Part shown: in pieces, positions 43,688 to 53,211 of the stretch
Layout: each line of letters starts with the position of its first letter
Position numbering within the stretch: the stretch's first letter is position 1
From: Thermohalobaculum sediminis
GTDB taxonomy: Bacteria > Pseudomonadota > Alphaproteobacteria > Rhodobacterales > Rhodobacteraceae
Reading direction: 5' to 3'
Assembly (NCBI RefSeq): GCF_023487995.1
Contig: NZ_JAMFKN010000002.1
Location: 372,001-436,000 of the forward strand
DNA: 64,000 nt
Program-made: the position numbers and the translations under genes
The notes under the pieces: generated by a model
What the model saw: the letters and a program-made list of their open reading frames with translations, nothing else
The model's database searches: none
What the model was told of the DNA's origin: nothing

Positions 43688-44773
43688 TCAGGCGGCTTCC
43701 TCGGCGCCGAGCTTGAGCAGCAGCTTGGGGATGTCGGCGAGCGGCACTTCCTCCTCGACGCCGCCCTGGCGCTTCGCCTCCTTCGGCATGCCGTAGACGA
43801 CGCAGCTTGCCTCGTTCTGGCCGAGGGTTCGCGCCCCTGCGTCCCGCATCTCACGCAAACCGCGCGCGCCGTCATCGCCCATGCCCGTGAGGATGATCCC
43901 GATGGCGTTCCCGCCGGCAGCCGCCGCGACCGACCGGAACAGCACATCGACCGATGGGCGGTGGCGATTCACGGGCGGGCCGTCCCTGACCTCGACGAAG
44001 TAGGTCGCGCCACTTCGCTGCAGCACCAGATGGCGGTTTCCCGGCGCGATCAGGGCTTGCCCGCGGATCAGCCGGTCGCCGTCACGTGCCTCCCGCACCG
44101 TCATCGCCGAGAGCCCGTTCAGCCGATCGGCGAAGGCCGAGGTGAACTGCTCGGGCATGTGCTGGACGATCACGATGGGCGGCGCGTAGCCCGGCATGCT
44201 TTCGAGCAGGAAGCGAAGCGCCTCGGTCCCGCCGGTCGAGGCGCCGACCGCGACGATCCGCTGCGTCGTCCGCATCACGGGGCGCCTCTGCGTCGCGGGC
44301 ACGACCAAGTCTGCGCCGAGCCGCGGCGAGGGTGGCGAGGGCGGACGCCGCAGCCCGACCCGGGCACGGGCGGCCGCGATCAGTGCATCCTGGATGCGGA
44401 TCGCCGAGTCCTCGAGAAACTGGCGCGTCGCCATCTGCGGCTTCTTGACGATGTCGACGGCTCCTGCCTCCAGCGCCTCCATCAGCGTCTTCGACCCCTC
44501 TGCCAGAAGCGAGGAACACATCACCACCGGAATGGGATGCTGCGACATCAGCCGCCTCAGGAATATGAGCCCGTCCATGCGCGGCATCTCGACGTCGAGG
44601 ATGATGACGTCGGGGATCTCGTGCCGAAGGCGTTCAGCCGCCTGCAGCGGGTCGTTCACGCAGGCCATTACCTCGAGCGAGGGATGGGCGCTGATGATGC
44701 TACGCAGCGCCTCGCTCACGACCGCCGAGTCGTCGACCACAAGGACGCGCCGCTTTCGTCCGGGCTCCGTCAT
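43688..44773 (-). CDS. cheB: chemotaxis protein-glutamate methylesterase/glutaminase CheB
   Basis: 361 residues: receiver (phosphoacceptor Asp60 in [12 protein letters not shown]), a Pro-rich linker (140-170), then the methylesterase domain with Ser179 in [10 protein letters not shown], His205 in VQHMPEQFT and Asp300 in TGMGDDGA. It removes methyl groups from chemoreceptors for adaptation. The ATG at 44773 overlaps the cheR stop (ATGA). It is the last gene of the main che block. Confidence 0.95.
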   Translation of the reverse strand: MTEPGRKRRVLVVDDSAVVSEALRSIISAHPSLEVMACVNDPLQAAERLRHEIPDVIILDVEMPRMDGLIFLRRLMSQHPIPVVMCSSLLAEGSKTLMEALEAGAVDIVKKPQMATRQFLEDSAIRIQDALIAAARARVGLRRPPSPPSPRLGADLVVPATQRRPVMRTTQRIVAVGASTGGTEALRFLLESMPGYAPPIVIVQHMPEQFTSAFADRLNGLSAMTVREARDGDRLIRGQALIAPGNRHLVLQRSGATYFVEVRDGPPVNRHRPSVDVLFRSVAAAAGGNAIGIILTGMGDDGARGLREMRDAGARTLGQNEASCVVYGMPKEAKRQGGVEEEVPLADIPKLLLKLGAEEAA

Positions 44774-45618
44774 CCGCCCGCCTTCCGATAGACCGACGGG
44801 CGGAGCGAGACGAGCCCGTAGCTCGCCGCCTCGATCGGCTCAGAATGCCCGGTCAGCAGGTATCCCGCCGGCTGGAGGCAGGCCACGACATTCCTGAGGA
44901 TGCGCCGTCGCATCTCGGCGTCGGAGTAGATCAGCACGTTCCGAAGGAAGATGACGTCGCAGCGGATTCCTTCAAGGTCCCCCGCGACACAGAGGTTCGC
45001 CCGCCTCCATTCGGTTCGACGCCGGATCTCCGGCCGGAACCGCACGAGGCGCGGGTCGCGCCGCCCGTGAAGCAGCGACTGGACGCGAAAGCCGGACGGA
45101 ATCGCGCCGATCTCGTCGATGCGGTAGACCGCAAGTGCGGCCGGCTCCAGCACCGCTCGCGAGATATCGGTGCCGATCCCCCGCCACCGCAGCCCACGCA
45201 TCGCGCGCAGGGCGAGATCCTCGAGAATCATCGCAGCCGAATAGAGCTCCTGCCCTGTCGAACAGGCGGCGCTCCACACCACGAGGTCGCGGCTGCGCCC
45301 GACGCCGGCGGACCAGAGTGAAGGGATGCCCTGCGCTGCAAGCCAGTCATATTGCGCGCGCTCGCGGAAGAACTCGGTGGTGTGCGTCGTGATGCTCTCG
45401 ATGAAACGGCTCATCTCGCCGCCGCCACCCGCGCTTTCGAGATGCGCGGCATAGTCGGAGAAGCTCGAGAGGCCGAGCTCGGCGATGCGACTGCCGAGTC
45501 GGGCGAGCAGGAAATCGGCCTTGCTCTCGTCGATGCGGAGCCCCGACTCGCGGAGCGCGATCGCGGCGAGCCGCAGGACATCAGAGCGGGAAATCCCCGA
45601 TCCGCTCTGAGCTGGCAT
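44770..45618 (-). CDS. cheR: chemotaxis protein methyltransferase CheR
   Basis: SAM-dependent methyltransferase of 282 residues. The N-terminal helical domain is followed by THTTEFFRE and the SAM motif [13 protein letters not shown] (usual GEEPYS is here GQELYS), [12 protein letters not shown] and the C-terminal [13 protein letters not shown]. It methylates Glu residues of the receptor. It lies between cheW and cheB. Confidence 0.94.
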   Translation of the reverse strand: MPAQSGSGISRSDVLRLAAIALRESGLRIDESKADFLLARLGSRIAELGLSSFSDYAAHLESAGGGGEMSRFIESITTHTTEFFRERAQYDWLAAQGIPSLWSAGVGRSRDLVVWSAACSTGQELYSAAMILEDLALRAMRGLRWRGIGTDISRAVLEPAALAVYRIDEIGAIPSGFRVQSLLHGRRDPRLVRFRPEIRRRTEWRRANLCVAGDLEGIRCDVIFLRNVLIYSDAEMRRRILRNVVACLQPAGYLLTGHSEPIEAASYGLVSLRPSVYRKAGG

Positions 45619-45639
45619 GACGGAGCCCCCCCGCTCATC

Positions 45640-46152
45640 TCAGGCCGTCTCGAGAAGGCCCGCATCGCAGCGGGCGGCAAGGAAATGTTTGATGTCGATC
45701 AGGAAAACCAGGCCGGTTTCGCGGCGCGTTGCACCGAGCAACCCGGGCCCGTCCCATCCCGCGAGGCCGCGGCCCGATGCGGGCTCGATCCGCGCGCCCT
45801 CGATCCAGACGACGTCGCGGACCCGGTCGGCCATCACGCCGATCTGACACCGGCGCTCGCCCGCTTCGATGTCGAAGACGACGATCCGCGCGTCGGTGCC
45901 GGGCTCGACCCGGCTCATGCCGAAGCCCGACGCGAGGTCCACGATCGGCACGCAACGTCCCCTGAGATCGATCACGCCGGTAACCTCGGGCTGTGCGCCG
46001 GGGAGCCGCGCGATCTCCTGCGGAGCCAGGATCTCGCGGACGTGGCGCACATCGACCCCCATGGTCTGTCCGAAAAGGTCGAAGACCACATAGGTTGCGC
46101 CGTTCGGGGCCAACTCGCCCGCAGGCGACGATCTGACGAAGCCGGTTGTCAT
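45640..46152 (-). CDS. cheW: coupling protein CheW (copy 1)
   Basis: Adaptor of 170 residues linking receptors to CheA. The fold signature appears as VFDLFGQTMGVDVRHVREIL and VTGVIDLRGRCVPIVDL, with the conserved Arg of RGR that contacts receptors; a second half includes VWIEGARIEPA. There are two CheW genes in this locus, one on each side of the receptor gene. The mcp stop lies just 3 bases upstream. Confidence 0.92.
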   Translation of the reverse strand: MTTGFVRSSPAGELAPNGATYVVFDLFGQTMGVDVRHVREILAPQEIARLPGAQPEVTGVIDLRGRCVPIVDLASGFGMSRVEPGTDARIVVFDIEAGERRCQIGVMADRVRDVVWIEGARIEPASGRGLAGWDGPGLLGATRRETGLVFLIDIKHFLAARCDAGLLETA

Positions 46153-46155
46153 CGA

Positions 46156-48414
46156 TCACGCCTGATATGGCTGGAAATCGTCATCGGAAACCCGCGCGCC
46201 GCCGAGATCGAGTGCAATCCCGTTCATCGCGCCGGCGGCTGCCGGGCGGTGCGGCCGATGGGTCGGCCGGATCGCGGCCTCGCCACGCGCGGCCACCGCC
46301 ATGCGATCGTTCTCGGCCCCAGCGCTGGCGCCAGACAGCAGCGGAGGCCGCGAGCCGGGGGGCGACCCGGTGGCGTGCGCAGCGTCGGCGTCGCGCGGTG
46401 GCAAGCGGAAATACCCGATCACGCCATTCATCTGCTGCGACTGTGCCGCCAACTGCTCGGACGTCGCCGCCGATTGCTGCGCGGCCGCCGCGTTCTGCTG
46501 GATGATCCGGTCGAGATCCCGGATCGCCTGGTTGATCTGCTCGGCGCCGATGTTCTGCTCACGGGTCGCGGCCGAGATCTCGCGAACCAGATCCGCCGTG
46601 CGCTGGATGTTGGGAACCAGCGTCCCCAGCATCCGTCCGGCGACCGTCGAGACCTCGACGGTCTCGCCCGAGAGCTGGCTGATCTCGGAGGCCGCGAGCT
46701 GGCTGCGTTCGGCCAGCTTGCGCACCTCGGAGGCGACCACGGCGAAGCCGCGCCCATGCTCCCCCGCGCGTGCCGCCTCGACCGCGGCGTTCAATGCCAG
46801 CAGGTCGGTCTGCCGCGCGATCTCCTGGATGATGGTGATCTTGTCGGCGATCGTCTTCATCGCCTCGACCGCGCGCCCCACGGCATCGCCGCTCTGGCGT
46901 GCATCGTCGGCGGACTGGTCGGCCATGCGCTCGGTCTCGGCGGCATTGTCGGCGGTCTGGCGGATATTGGCCGTCATCTCCTCGATCGCCGCCGAGGCCT
47001 GCTGGGCAGCGGCCGCCTGCTGGTTCGCGCCGCTGCTGATCTGCTCGGCCGTCGCGCTCAGCTCGGACGCGCCTGCGGCCACGCCGGAGGCGTTCTCGCT
47101 CGCCCGCGCGATGACTTCACGCAGCCGGATCTGCATCCGCTCCACGGCGATCCCGAGTTGGTCCTCATCCGAGCTCGCACGGAACTCGGCGGTGAGGTCG
47201 CCCTCGGAGATCGCGCCGGCCGTCTGAGTGGTCTCGCGCAGCGCCTTGACCATGCGGTCGATTGCGCCGAGCAGGGCGCCGAACTCGTCGCCGGTCCTCG
47301 CGTCGACCTCGGTGTCGAGATTGCCGCGCGCGACCTGTTCGCTCACAGCGGCCGCGGCGCGCGGACGGCGCGTGATCGTGACGACGATCCAGATCGCGGC
47401 AATGAGCGCGACGAGGGCAGCCGCCACGCCGAAGCCCACCACGATCTTGCGCACGAGCTGGAAGTCGCCGGCGACGCCGGCGCGGACGCCGGCGACCTGA
47501 TGCTCGATCGAAGCGACGAAGTCTTCCGCAACCTCGAGGAGATGTTCGTAGGCGGGGTCGCCATCCGCTGCGATCATGTCGAGCGCGCGGCGGTTGGTGT
47601 CGTCCAGGGTGAGCGCGATGACGTCGTCGAGCACGCCGCCATAGGCGCGAACCGCGGCCTCGATCCGCTCGAGCGGTGCCGCATCTTCGGGCCGGGCGGC
47701 GGCCCTCGCCCGTGCAAGGGTGTCGGCGAGGCCCGCCTGCTCGGCGCGGATCGCATCGACAACCGGCGCCATGTGGGCGGCATGGACCTCAAGCAGGAGA
47801 TCCTTCTCGATCGAGCGCAGTGCGCGCAGATTGTCCAGCGCGGCGCCGATTGCCGCCTCGAGCCCGGCAACTTGCGCCCCCTGGAACCGGCCGAGGCGCG
47901 AGAGCTGCGCGCCCAGATCATCGAGGTAGGCTTCGCTCTCCGCGACCGCAGTTGCGTGGAGCGCTCCACCCTCTTCCTGGCTCTTCGCGCGCGCCTGCAA
48001 CGATGAATTGGCAAGACCGACGGGACGCAGGCGATCCTCGAAGTCGCGGAACAGCCGCAGCGCCTCGTTGACGCGTGCGATCTCGGCCTGCTCTTCCTCT
48101 GCCAGAAGCAGGGCCTCCATGCCCGCGACGAGCGCATCGAGCGCGGCGAACCCCTGGTCGACGCGCGCCGCCGCCTCGGTCGAGGCGGCCTGATCGGGGG
48201 TCATCACATAGTCGCGAATGTGCTGCATCGTGGCGGTCGCCGCGGTCTCGATCCTGAGCGCCTGGCTCAGCTTGACGATCTCCCGGTCGCCGAGCGCGTC
48301 GACGTCGCGCTGCACGCGCGAGGTCTGCTCGAGGGTGAGAAAGCTCGACGCCCCGTACATCGTCATGACGATGCCAAAGACGACAATGAGGCGGGCCTTG
48401 ATGGAGAGTTTCAC
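46156..48414 (-). CDS. methyl-accepting chemotaxis protein
   Basis: Chemoreceptor of 752 residues: TM1 (about 8-28), a four-helix-bundle periplasmic region (about 30-320), TM2 (about 325-347), HAMP, and a long cytoplasmic coiled coil. The signalling tip reads [36 protein letters not shown] tail of about 80 residues, low complexity and Ala/Arg-rich, follows GYFRLPP; its end DDDFQPYQA is not the NWETF-type CheR-binding pentapeptide. Ligand unknown. It sits between two cheW genes. Confidence 0.93.
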   Translation of the reverse strand: MKLSIKARLIVVFGIVMTMYGASSFLTLEQTSRVQRDVDALGDREIVKLSQALRIETAATATMQHIRDYVMTPDQAASTEAAARVDQGFAALDALVAGMEALLLAEEEQAEIARVNEALRLFRDFEDRLRPVGLANSSLQARAKSQEEGGALHATAVAESEAYLDDLGAQLSRLGRFQGAQVAGLEAAIGAALDNLRALRSIEKDLLLEVHAAHMAPVVDAIRAEQAGLADTLARARAAARPEDAAPLERIEAAVRAYGGVLDDVIALTLDDTNRRALDMIAADGDPAYEHLLEVAEDFVASIEHQVAGVRAGVAGDFQLVRKIVVGFGVAAALVALIAAIWIVVTITRRPRAAAAVSEQVARGNLDTEVDARTGDEFGALLGAIDRMVKALRETTQTAGAISEGDLTAEFRASSDEDQLGIAVERMQIRLREVIARASENASGVAAGASELSATAEQISSGANQQAAAAQQASAAIEEMTANIRQTADNAAETERMADQSADDARQSGDAVGRAVEAMKTIADKITIIQEIARQTDLLALNAAVEAARAGEHGRGFAVVASEVRKLAERSQLAASEISQLSGETVEVSTVAGRMLGTLVPNIQRTADLVREISAATREQNIGAEQINQAIRDLDRIIQQNAAAAQQSAATSEQLAAQSQQMNGVIGYFRLPPRDADAAHATGSPPGSRPPLLSGASAGAENDRMAVAARGEAAIRPTHRPHRPAAAGAMNGIALDLGGARVSDDDFQPYQA

Positions 48415-48425
48415 GCGAGAACCTT

Positions 48426-48923
48426 TCAGTTGAGGGTCCGGGCCGGGCTGCGGCGGGGCCGGAAGAGGGTTTCGGTGTTCAGGAGGACGACGAGTTCATC
48501 CCCCCTCAGCGCGATCCCGCGGATGAAATCCGCGGGCCAGCGCGAGCCGAGTTCGGGAATCTCCGCGATGGCGGAGCCGTCGATCTCGATCACCTCGTTG
48601 ACGCCATCGACGATCATCGCGACCTTGGTGGCCTCGTCGTCGATCGGCACCTCGATCACGACGAGACGCATCGCCTTCTCGTCGGCAGCCCGGCGCATGC
48701 CCAGGCGGGTCTGCACATCGACCACGGGGACGATCGCGCCGCGCACGTTGATCAGGCAGGGCACGAAGGGATCCGCGCGCGGCACGCGGGTCATCGGCAG
48801 CGGGTCGATGATCTCGTGCACGCGCGCGACATCGTGTGCGAATGTCTCGCCCTGCAGCGAGAAGGTGAGCACGAGGCTCGACCCCTCCCGGCTCGACGCG
48901 CTAGCTTGCGGGGCATGGGTCAC
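48426..48923 (-). CDS. cheW: coupling protein CheW (copy 2)
   Basis: CheW-like protein of 165 residues. [46 protein letters not shown] and [13 protein letters not shown]-type segments follow the family order. The start is GTG at 48923, overlapping the cheA stop by four bases, so it is probably translated by coupling. It resembles copy 1 only distantly, so the copies may serve different arrays or positions. Confidence 0.9.
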   Translation of the reverse strand: MTHAPQASASSREGSSLVLTFSLQGETFAHDVARVHEIIDPLPMTRVPRADPFVPCLINVRGAIVPVVDVQTRLGMRRAADEKAMRLVVIEVPIDDEATKVAMIVDGVNEVIEIDGSAIAEIPELGSRWPADFIRGIALRGDELVVLLNTETLFRPRRSPARTLN

Positions 48924-50950
48924 CACGCGGCCTCCAGCGAAATCGGGGGGTTGCTCTTGACCAGCGCGGGCGGGTCGAGGATCAGCGCAACCGAGCCGTC
49001 CCCGAGGATCGTCGCCCCGGCGAGGCCCGCGATGTCGCGGTGGTAGGCGCTGAGCGACTTGATGACGGTCTGGTGCTGGCCGATGATGTCGTCTACGACG
49101 AGGCCGACGCGCTTGCCCTCGGCCGCGATGATGACGATCCGCGCCTCCCGCGCCGGGTCGGTTTCGAAGCCGAACAGGTGGCCGACCTCGACGAAGGGCA
49201 CCAGCTGGTCGCGGATCTTCAGGATCGAGCGGCCGCTCTCGCGCCCCGCCTCCGCCGCCGGCAACTCCACGCATTCCATCACGCTGGGCAGGGGCAGCAC
49301 GAAGACCCCCTTGCCCACGCGGACGAGCAGGCTGTCGATGATCGCGAGCGTCAGCGGCAGGCGCAGCGTGACCGTGGTCCCCCGACCGGGCACGGAATGC
49401 ACCTCGACCGTGCCGCGCAGTTCGCCGATCACCGCCCGGACCGCATCCATGCCGACCCCGCGCCCGGAGAGGTTCGATACCGTCCTGGCGGTCGAAAAGC
49501 CCGGCTCGAAGATCAGTTGATAGAGCGCCTCGGGCGCGATGTCGGCATCAGGGGCGATAAGGCCCCGCTCGATCGCCCGGGCGCGGATCGCCGCGGCGTC
49601 GAGGCCGGCCCCGTCATCGGTGATCCGGACCAGAACCTCGCCGCCAAGCTGCTCGGCCACGATTCGCACCGTCGCCTGCTCGGGCTTGCCGGCGGCCCGG
49701 CGGCGCTCGACGGTCTCGATGCCGTGATCGACCGAATTGCGGATCAGATGAACCAGCGGCTCGCCAAGGCTGTCGATGACGTTCTTGTCGAGCTCGGTCT
49801 GCCCACCCTCGGTAACGAGCTGAACGTCCTTGCCAAGCTCGCCCGACAGGTCCCGCACGAGTCGACGGAAGCGCGCGAACACCATGCCGATCGGCAGCAT
49901 GCGGATCGACAGCGTGGCATCCCTGAGCCCGGTGACCAGCCGCTCGATCTCCTCCGCCACCCCCGTGAGCCCGGGCTCGCGCATCTGGTCGGCGATCCGG
50001 TTGAGCCTCGCCTGCGCGATCACCAGCTCGCCAAGCTGGTCCATCAGCTGGTCGAGGCGGAACGACTGGACGCGAACCGATTCGGTCCGCGCGGCGCCCG
50101 CACCCGCGCCGCGCCCATCGGGATCCGGCGCGGCCGAGGCCGAGGGTATGGTGCGCATCTGCGTGGTCGCGGCGGGCACGCCTGCGGCCCCGGCGCCGCC
50201 GTCCGTGCCTTCCGCGGGACCCGCGTCACCGATGGTCACGGCCCCGTCATCGGCGAAGATGAACACATCCTCGATTGCCGCGCGGCCGCGGTCGGTGGTC
50301 AGCCGGATCTTCCAGGCGAGGTGACACGCGGTGGGGTCCAGTTCGTCGAGGCAGGGCACCTCGTCCGTGAAGCAGGCGATCTCGGTCTGCCCCAGCATTG
50401 CGAGCTCGTCGAACAGCATGGCGGGGCGCATGCCGTTGCGAAGCGCATCGAGGCCGGGGGCGAAAGTCAGCTCGTAGCGCCGCGGACCGGCGCCTGCGGG
50501 CTGGCCCGGCGTCGCCCGGCCCGCCGGGGAAGACGAATCGCCCGCACCACCCGGGGCACCCAGGCAGGCGTCGATCGCCTCGACAAGCGTGCGCGCTTCC
50601 GGCGCCCGCTCGATCCGCGCGTTCTCGACCGGATCGGTGCCGATCTCGATCAGGCGCGCGATGTGATCCCGCGCGCGCAGCGAGACGTCGATCAGCCCCG
50701 GCGTGACGCGGGCACGCCCAGCGCGGACCGCGTCGTAGGCGTTCTCGAATCGGTGCACGAAATGGGCGAGTGCCGAGAACCCGAACATCTCGCCCGAGCC
50801 CTTCAGTGTGCGCAGGTTGCGGAACACGGCACCGATCCGCTCGGAATCGTCCGGCGCGGCCTCGAGTTCGAGGAGATGCCCCTCGAGCGATTCGAGAATT
50901 TCGGCAGCCTCGCTCAGAAAGGTGTCGATCGGGCTTTGTCCGGCGCTCAC
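48920..50950 (-). CDS. cheA: chemotaxis histidine kinase CheA with Arg at the phosphoacceptor site
   Basis: 676 residues with P1 (about 1-105), P2-like (about 157-240), P3 (about 295-355), P4 (about 360-535) and P5/CheW-like domains. The ATPase is complete: N-box Asn405 in HLIRNSVDHG, G1 DDGAGLD (445-451), F-box FEPGFSTA and G2 GRGVGMD. In P1 the canonical HTxKG phosphorylation site reads FRNLRTLKGSG: Arg47 (codon CGC at 50812-50810) replaces His. His66 in HFVHRFE matches the second, structural His of P1. It is therefore unclear how phosphate reaches CheY/CheB. It heads the operon cheA-cheW-mcp-cheW-cheR-cheB. Confidence 0.93.
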   Translation of the reverse strand: MSAGQSPIDTFLSEAAEILESLEGHLLELEAAPDDSERIGAVFRNLRTLKGSGEMFGFSALAHFVHRFENAYDAVRAGRARVTPGLIDVSLRARDHIARLIEIGTDPVENARIERAPEARTLVEAIDACLGAPGGAGDSSSPAGRATPGQPAGAGPRRYELTFAPGLDALRNGMRPAMLFDELAMLGQTEIACFTDEVPCLDELDPTACHLAWKIRLTTDRGRAAIEDVFIFADDGAVTIGDAGPAEGTDGGAGAAGVPAATTQMRTIPSASAAPDPDGRGAGAGAARTESVRVQSFRLDQLMDQLGELVIAQARLNRIADQMREPGLTGVAEEIERLVTGLRDATLSIRMLPIGMVFARFRRLVRDLSGELGKDVQLVTEGGQTELDKNVIDSLGEPLVHLIRNSVDHGIETVERRRAAGKPEQATVRIVAEQLGGEVLVRITDDGAGLDAAAIRARAIERGLIAPDADIAPEALYQLIFEPGFSTARTVSNLSGRGVGMDAVRAVIGELRGTVEVHSVPGRGTTVTLRLPLTLAIIDSLLVRVGKGVFVLPLPSVMECVELPAAEAGRESGRSILKIRDQLVPFVEVGHLFGFETDPAREARIVIIAAEGKRVGLVVDDIIGQHQTVIKSLSAYHRDIAGLAGATILGDGSVALILDPPALVKSNPPISLEAAW

Positions 50951-51211
50951 TTCGGCCTCCGTCGCATGCGGCCCGGCAGCAAGCGCGGATCGTGCGCAGC
51001 CTCGTCACCGGGGGCGGTTCGGCGGCATCATTCGACGCGAACCCTAAAACTGGCTTAAGCCGGCGCTCGGCCCGGCGCGCAGGGGTCATGTCCGGCGCAT
51101 GGCCGCGAAAACGGGTTCTTAATCTCGTGATGCGAGCAGTTGGCCGCAGCAGCCGCCCGGCCGCAAAGGCGGGTCCCCCTTCAAGCCGCGAACAAGCACA
51201 AGGAGAGCCGC
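50951..51211. promoter_or_regulatory. cheA / EAL-gene divergent region with CtrA-like box
   Basis: 261-base divergent region. Near its middle an AT-rich patch carries CTAA-N7-TTAA at 51044-51058, seven of eight positions of the CtrA consensus. The EAL-gene ribosome-binding site AAGGAGA lies at 51200-51206. Confidence 0.45.
51044..51058. promoter_or_regulatory. candidate CtrA-binding site
   Basis: CTAA (51044-51047), seven bases, TTAA (51055-51058): seven of eight matches to TTAA-N7-TTAA. It is about 95 bases from the cheA start and 155 from the EAL start. CtrA controls chemotaxis operons in Rhodobacterales. Confidence 0.45.
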
Positions 51212-52039
51212 GTGCCGAGCAACGAGATTTCCGACCAGACCTTTCCCGACCGCCTCGCCGCGGCCGTCGAAGCGGGGCATGTCGTGCCATGGTTCCAGCC
51301 GGTGATGGACACGGACGGCATCGCGCTGCTGTCGGCCGAGGCCTTTCCGCGCTGGGACGACCCGGTCGCCGGCGTCATTCCGGCCGGTGCCTTCATCACC
51401 CAGGCGATTCGCACCGACACGCTGGCGGTGGTCAGCGGCGCGCTACACGCCCGGGCCTTCGCCGCTCTGGCCGAGTGGCGCGCCCGCGGGCTCGCGCCGC
51501 GGCGCATGTCGTTCAACCTCACCGGCGACGAGCTGTGCTCGGGCGCGGTGCTCGACCGGATGCTTTGGGCGCTCGACCACGCGCAGGTCTCGCCCCGCGA
51601 GATCGCCGTCGAGGTGACCGAGGACGTTCTGCATGGCGCGCGCGCGGGCGTCGCGGCCACCGCCCTCGGGCGGCTCAAGGGACTGGGCGTCGAGGTCTGC
51701 CTCGACGATTTCGGCGCCGGGCCCTGCGATCCGGCCGTGCTCGACCGGGTGGGCTTTGCCACCGCCAAGGTCGCGATGGCCATCGTCGGCCGCCTGGGCG
51801 AGGACGACGCGGCCGAGCAGCGGTTGCAGGATCTTGCCCGCCTGGCGCAGTCGCGCGGCGTCTCGATCATCGCCAAGGGCGTCGAGACGCGCATCCAGAT
51901 CGATCTCCTCACCGAGGTCGGCTGCGACGGCCAGCAGGGCTTCGCCATCGCACGCCCGATGCCCGAGGACAGCTTCGTCGAATGGCTCGATCTCAACACC
52001 TGGCCGTCCGAGGTATTTGTGCAGGGAGCAAGCGCCTGA
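51212..52039 (+). CDS. EAL-domain protein with altered catalytic site
   Basis: Stand-alone EAL-fold protein of 275 residues, the c-di-GMP phosphodiesterase family. Most signature residues are present: E43 (EAF for EAL), N102, E137 (VTED), D165/D166 (LDDFGAG), K186, E225 and Q242. But the AEGVET loop reads AKGVET, so Lys222 replaces the Glu corresponding to the proposed general base (Glu352 in RocR), and the KxD motif lacks its Asp (TAKVAMA). It is probably a weak enzyme or a c-di-GMP receptor. The GTG start at 51212 follows AAGGAGA. It is divergent from the chemotaxis operon and may link c-di-GMP to motility. Confidence 0.82.
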   Translation: MPSNEISDQTFPDRLAAAVEAGHVVPWFQPVMDTDGIALLSAEAFPRWDDPVAGVIPAGAFITQAIRTDTLAVVSGALHARAFAALAEWRARGLAPRRMSFNLTGDELCSGAVLDRMLWALDHAQVSPREIAVEVTEDVLHGARAGVAATALGRLKGLGVEVCLDDFGAGPCDPAVLDRVGFATAKVAMAIVGRLGEDDAAEQRLQDLARLAQSRGVSIIAKGVETRIQIDLLTEVGCDGQQGFAIARPMPEDSFVEWLDLNTWPSEVFVQGASA

Positions 52040-52119
52040 GCGGATGCCCAGCCGCACCACATGCTCTGCACGCGCCATCGGCCGCTCCTTCGCGTCGCGG
52101 GGCGCGGCGAGCCGGCACC

Positions 52120-52147
52120 GACATGGCAACAGCGCCATGTCATTCTT
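52120..52147 (+). terminator. hairpin terminator of the EAL gene
   Basis: GACATGGC / GCCATGTC stem (8 bases) with a 6-base loop, followed by ATTCTT, 80 bases after the EAL stop. A 12-base palindrome CTTGCGCGCAAG overlaps its end (52145-52156). Confidence 0.5.
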
Positions 52148-52189
52148 GCGCGCAAGGGCCGCGCGGAGCTTCGCCTGCGTCGCGCGGCC

Positions 52190-53152
52190 TCAGGCCGGGC
52201 GCCTCGCGAGGCAGCTTGCGAGACGCTCGACGATCTCGGCCGGGCGAAGTTGTGGCCGCTCTTCGGGATAGTCCGAGAAGTCATCGTCGAAGGGCGTAGC
52301 CGCGTCCATGCCCAGATACTCGCGCGCCAGCCGCTCGTTCGAGTTGGCGAACCGCGCGAGGAACTCGCGGGCCTGCGCGCGAGAGAGCAGCGGCATTCGT
52401 TCGCCCGCCTGCTCGGACAGACGCCGCCAGAGCATCTGGCGCAACGCGTCGTCCTCGCGGCACCCGCCGGCGTTGAATAGCCGGATCACCTCGAGCGTCT
52501 GCCACGAGGGCGAGGCATTCAGGACCGGCTCGTCGGCGCCCTCGAGCCGCGGGACGGCGGCCATGTTGCAGAAATCGTCGACGATGCTGCCGTTCAGCAG
52601 CAGCCTCCGGTCATAGATCCGCACCTTGAGCGCGTCCCGCCCGAACACGCCCGCCCAGTTGTCCGCGATCGCGGCGAAGTCGAAGTAATAGTCGCCCTTG
52701 CCCTTTCGGACCGAGAGCGGATTCTTCTCTGCCGTCCAGCCGCCCTTCAGCGCGGTCGAATGCATGCTCAGGGCCATCCGGTCCTGACGCCGGACATAGA
52801 GGATCAGCTCCACCCGGTCGAAGATCGCGCCAAGCGCGTCGCGCAATGCGGCGATGCGGGCGTGGCGGCGGAACTGGCTGTGGAAGAACTCGGACGAGAG
52901 CACGACCGTGCCGCACCCCCCGGCCCCGGCAACCTCGGCAGCGAGGGCCTCGAAGACCTCCGCCTCGACCTCGGGCGGCTCGCCCCGGATGGCGCCGCTG
53001 ATGCGCTTGTGCACGGACCCACGCGGATCGCATCCCGTCTTGGGGTAGAGGACCCCCGCGGCGCGATAGCCGGCACGGTTGCGCGCGAAATGCGCCTGCA
53101 CGCTCGTGGTGCCGGTCTTCTCGCAGCCCAGATGGACAATGCATCGGCGCAT
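52190..53152 (-). CDS. sulfotransferase-like protein (ST1)
   Basis: Protein of 320 residues with an N-terminal P-loop-like HLGCEKTGTTSVQ (about residues 7-19), the 5'-phosphosulfate-binding loop type of PAPS-dependent sulfotransferases, and LILYVRRQDRMALSMHS as the 3'-phosphate-binding Arg/Ser region. No signal peptide or TM helix. Probably cytoplasmic, modifying a glycan or lipid. It is the last gene of a four-gene operon with the glycosyltransferase, 59 bases after its paralogue ST2. Confidence 0.75.
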   Translation of the reverse strand: MRRCIVHLGCEKTGTTSVQAHFARNRAGYRAAGVLYPKTGCDPRGSVHKRISGAIRGEPPEVEAEVFEALAAEVAGAGGCGTVVLSSEFFHSQFRRHARIAALRDALGAIFDRVELILYVRRQDRMALSMHSTALKGGWTAEKNPLSVRKGKGDYYFDFAAIADNWAGVFGRDALKVRIYDRRLLLNGSIVDDFCNMAAVPRLEGADEPVLNASPSWQTLEVIRLFNAGGCREDDALRQMLWRRLSEQAGERMPLLSRAQAREFLARFANSNERLAREYLGMDAATPFDDDFSDYPEERPQLRPAEIVERLASCLARRPA

Positions 53153-53211
53153 GTCGTTGTCTCTCCAGATGATCGCCGTGGCCGGCGCGGCCTCCGGGCT
53201 TCTACGGCCCC

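Noticed and set aside
45352-48006. Plus-strand frame of nearly 900 codons across cheR, cheW and mcp.
   Set aside because: Antisense to genes with intact family motifs; composition Arg/Gly/Leu-rich without any recognisable domain.
50752-50755. His66 of CheA as the phosphorylation site instead of residue 47.
   Set aside because: It aligns with the second conserved His of P1 (HxxE, structural/catalytic helper), not with the HxxKG phosphoacceptor.
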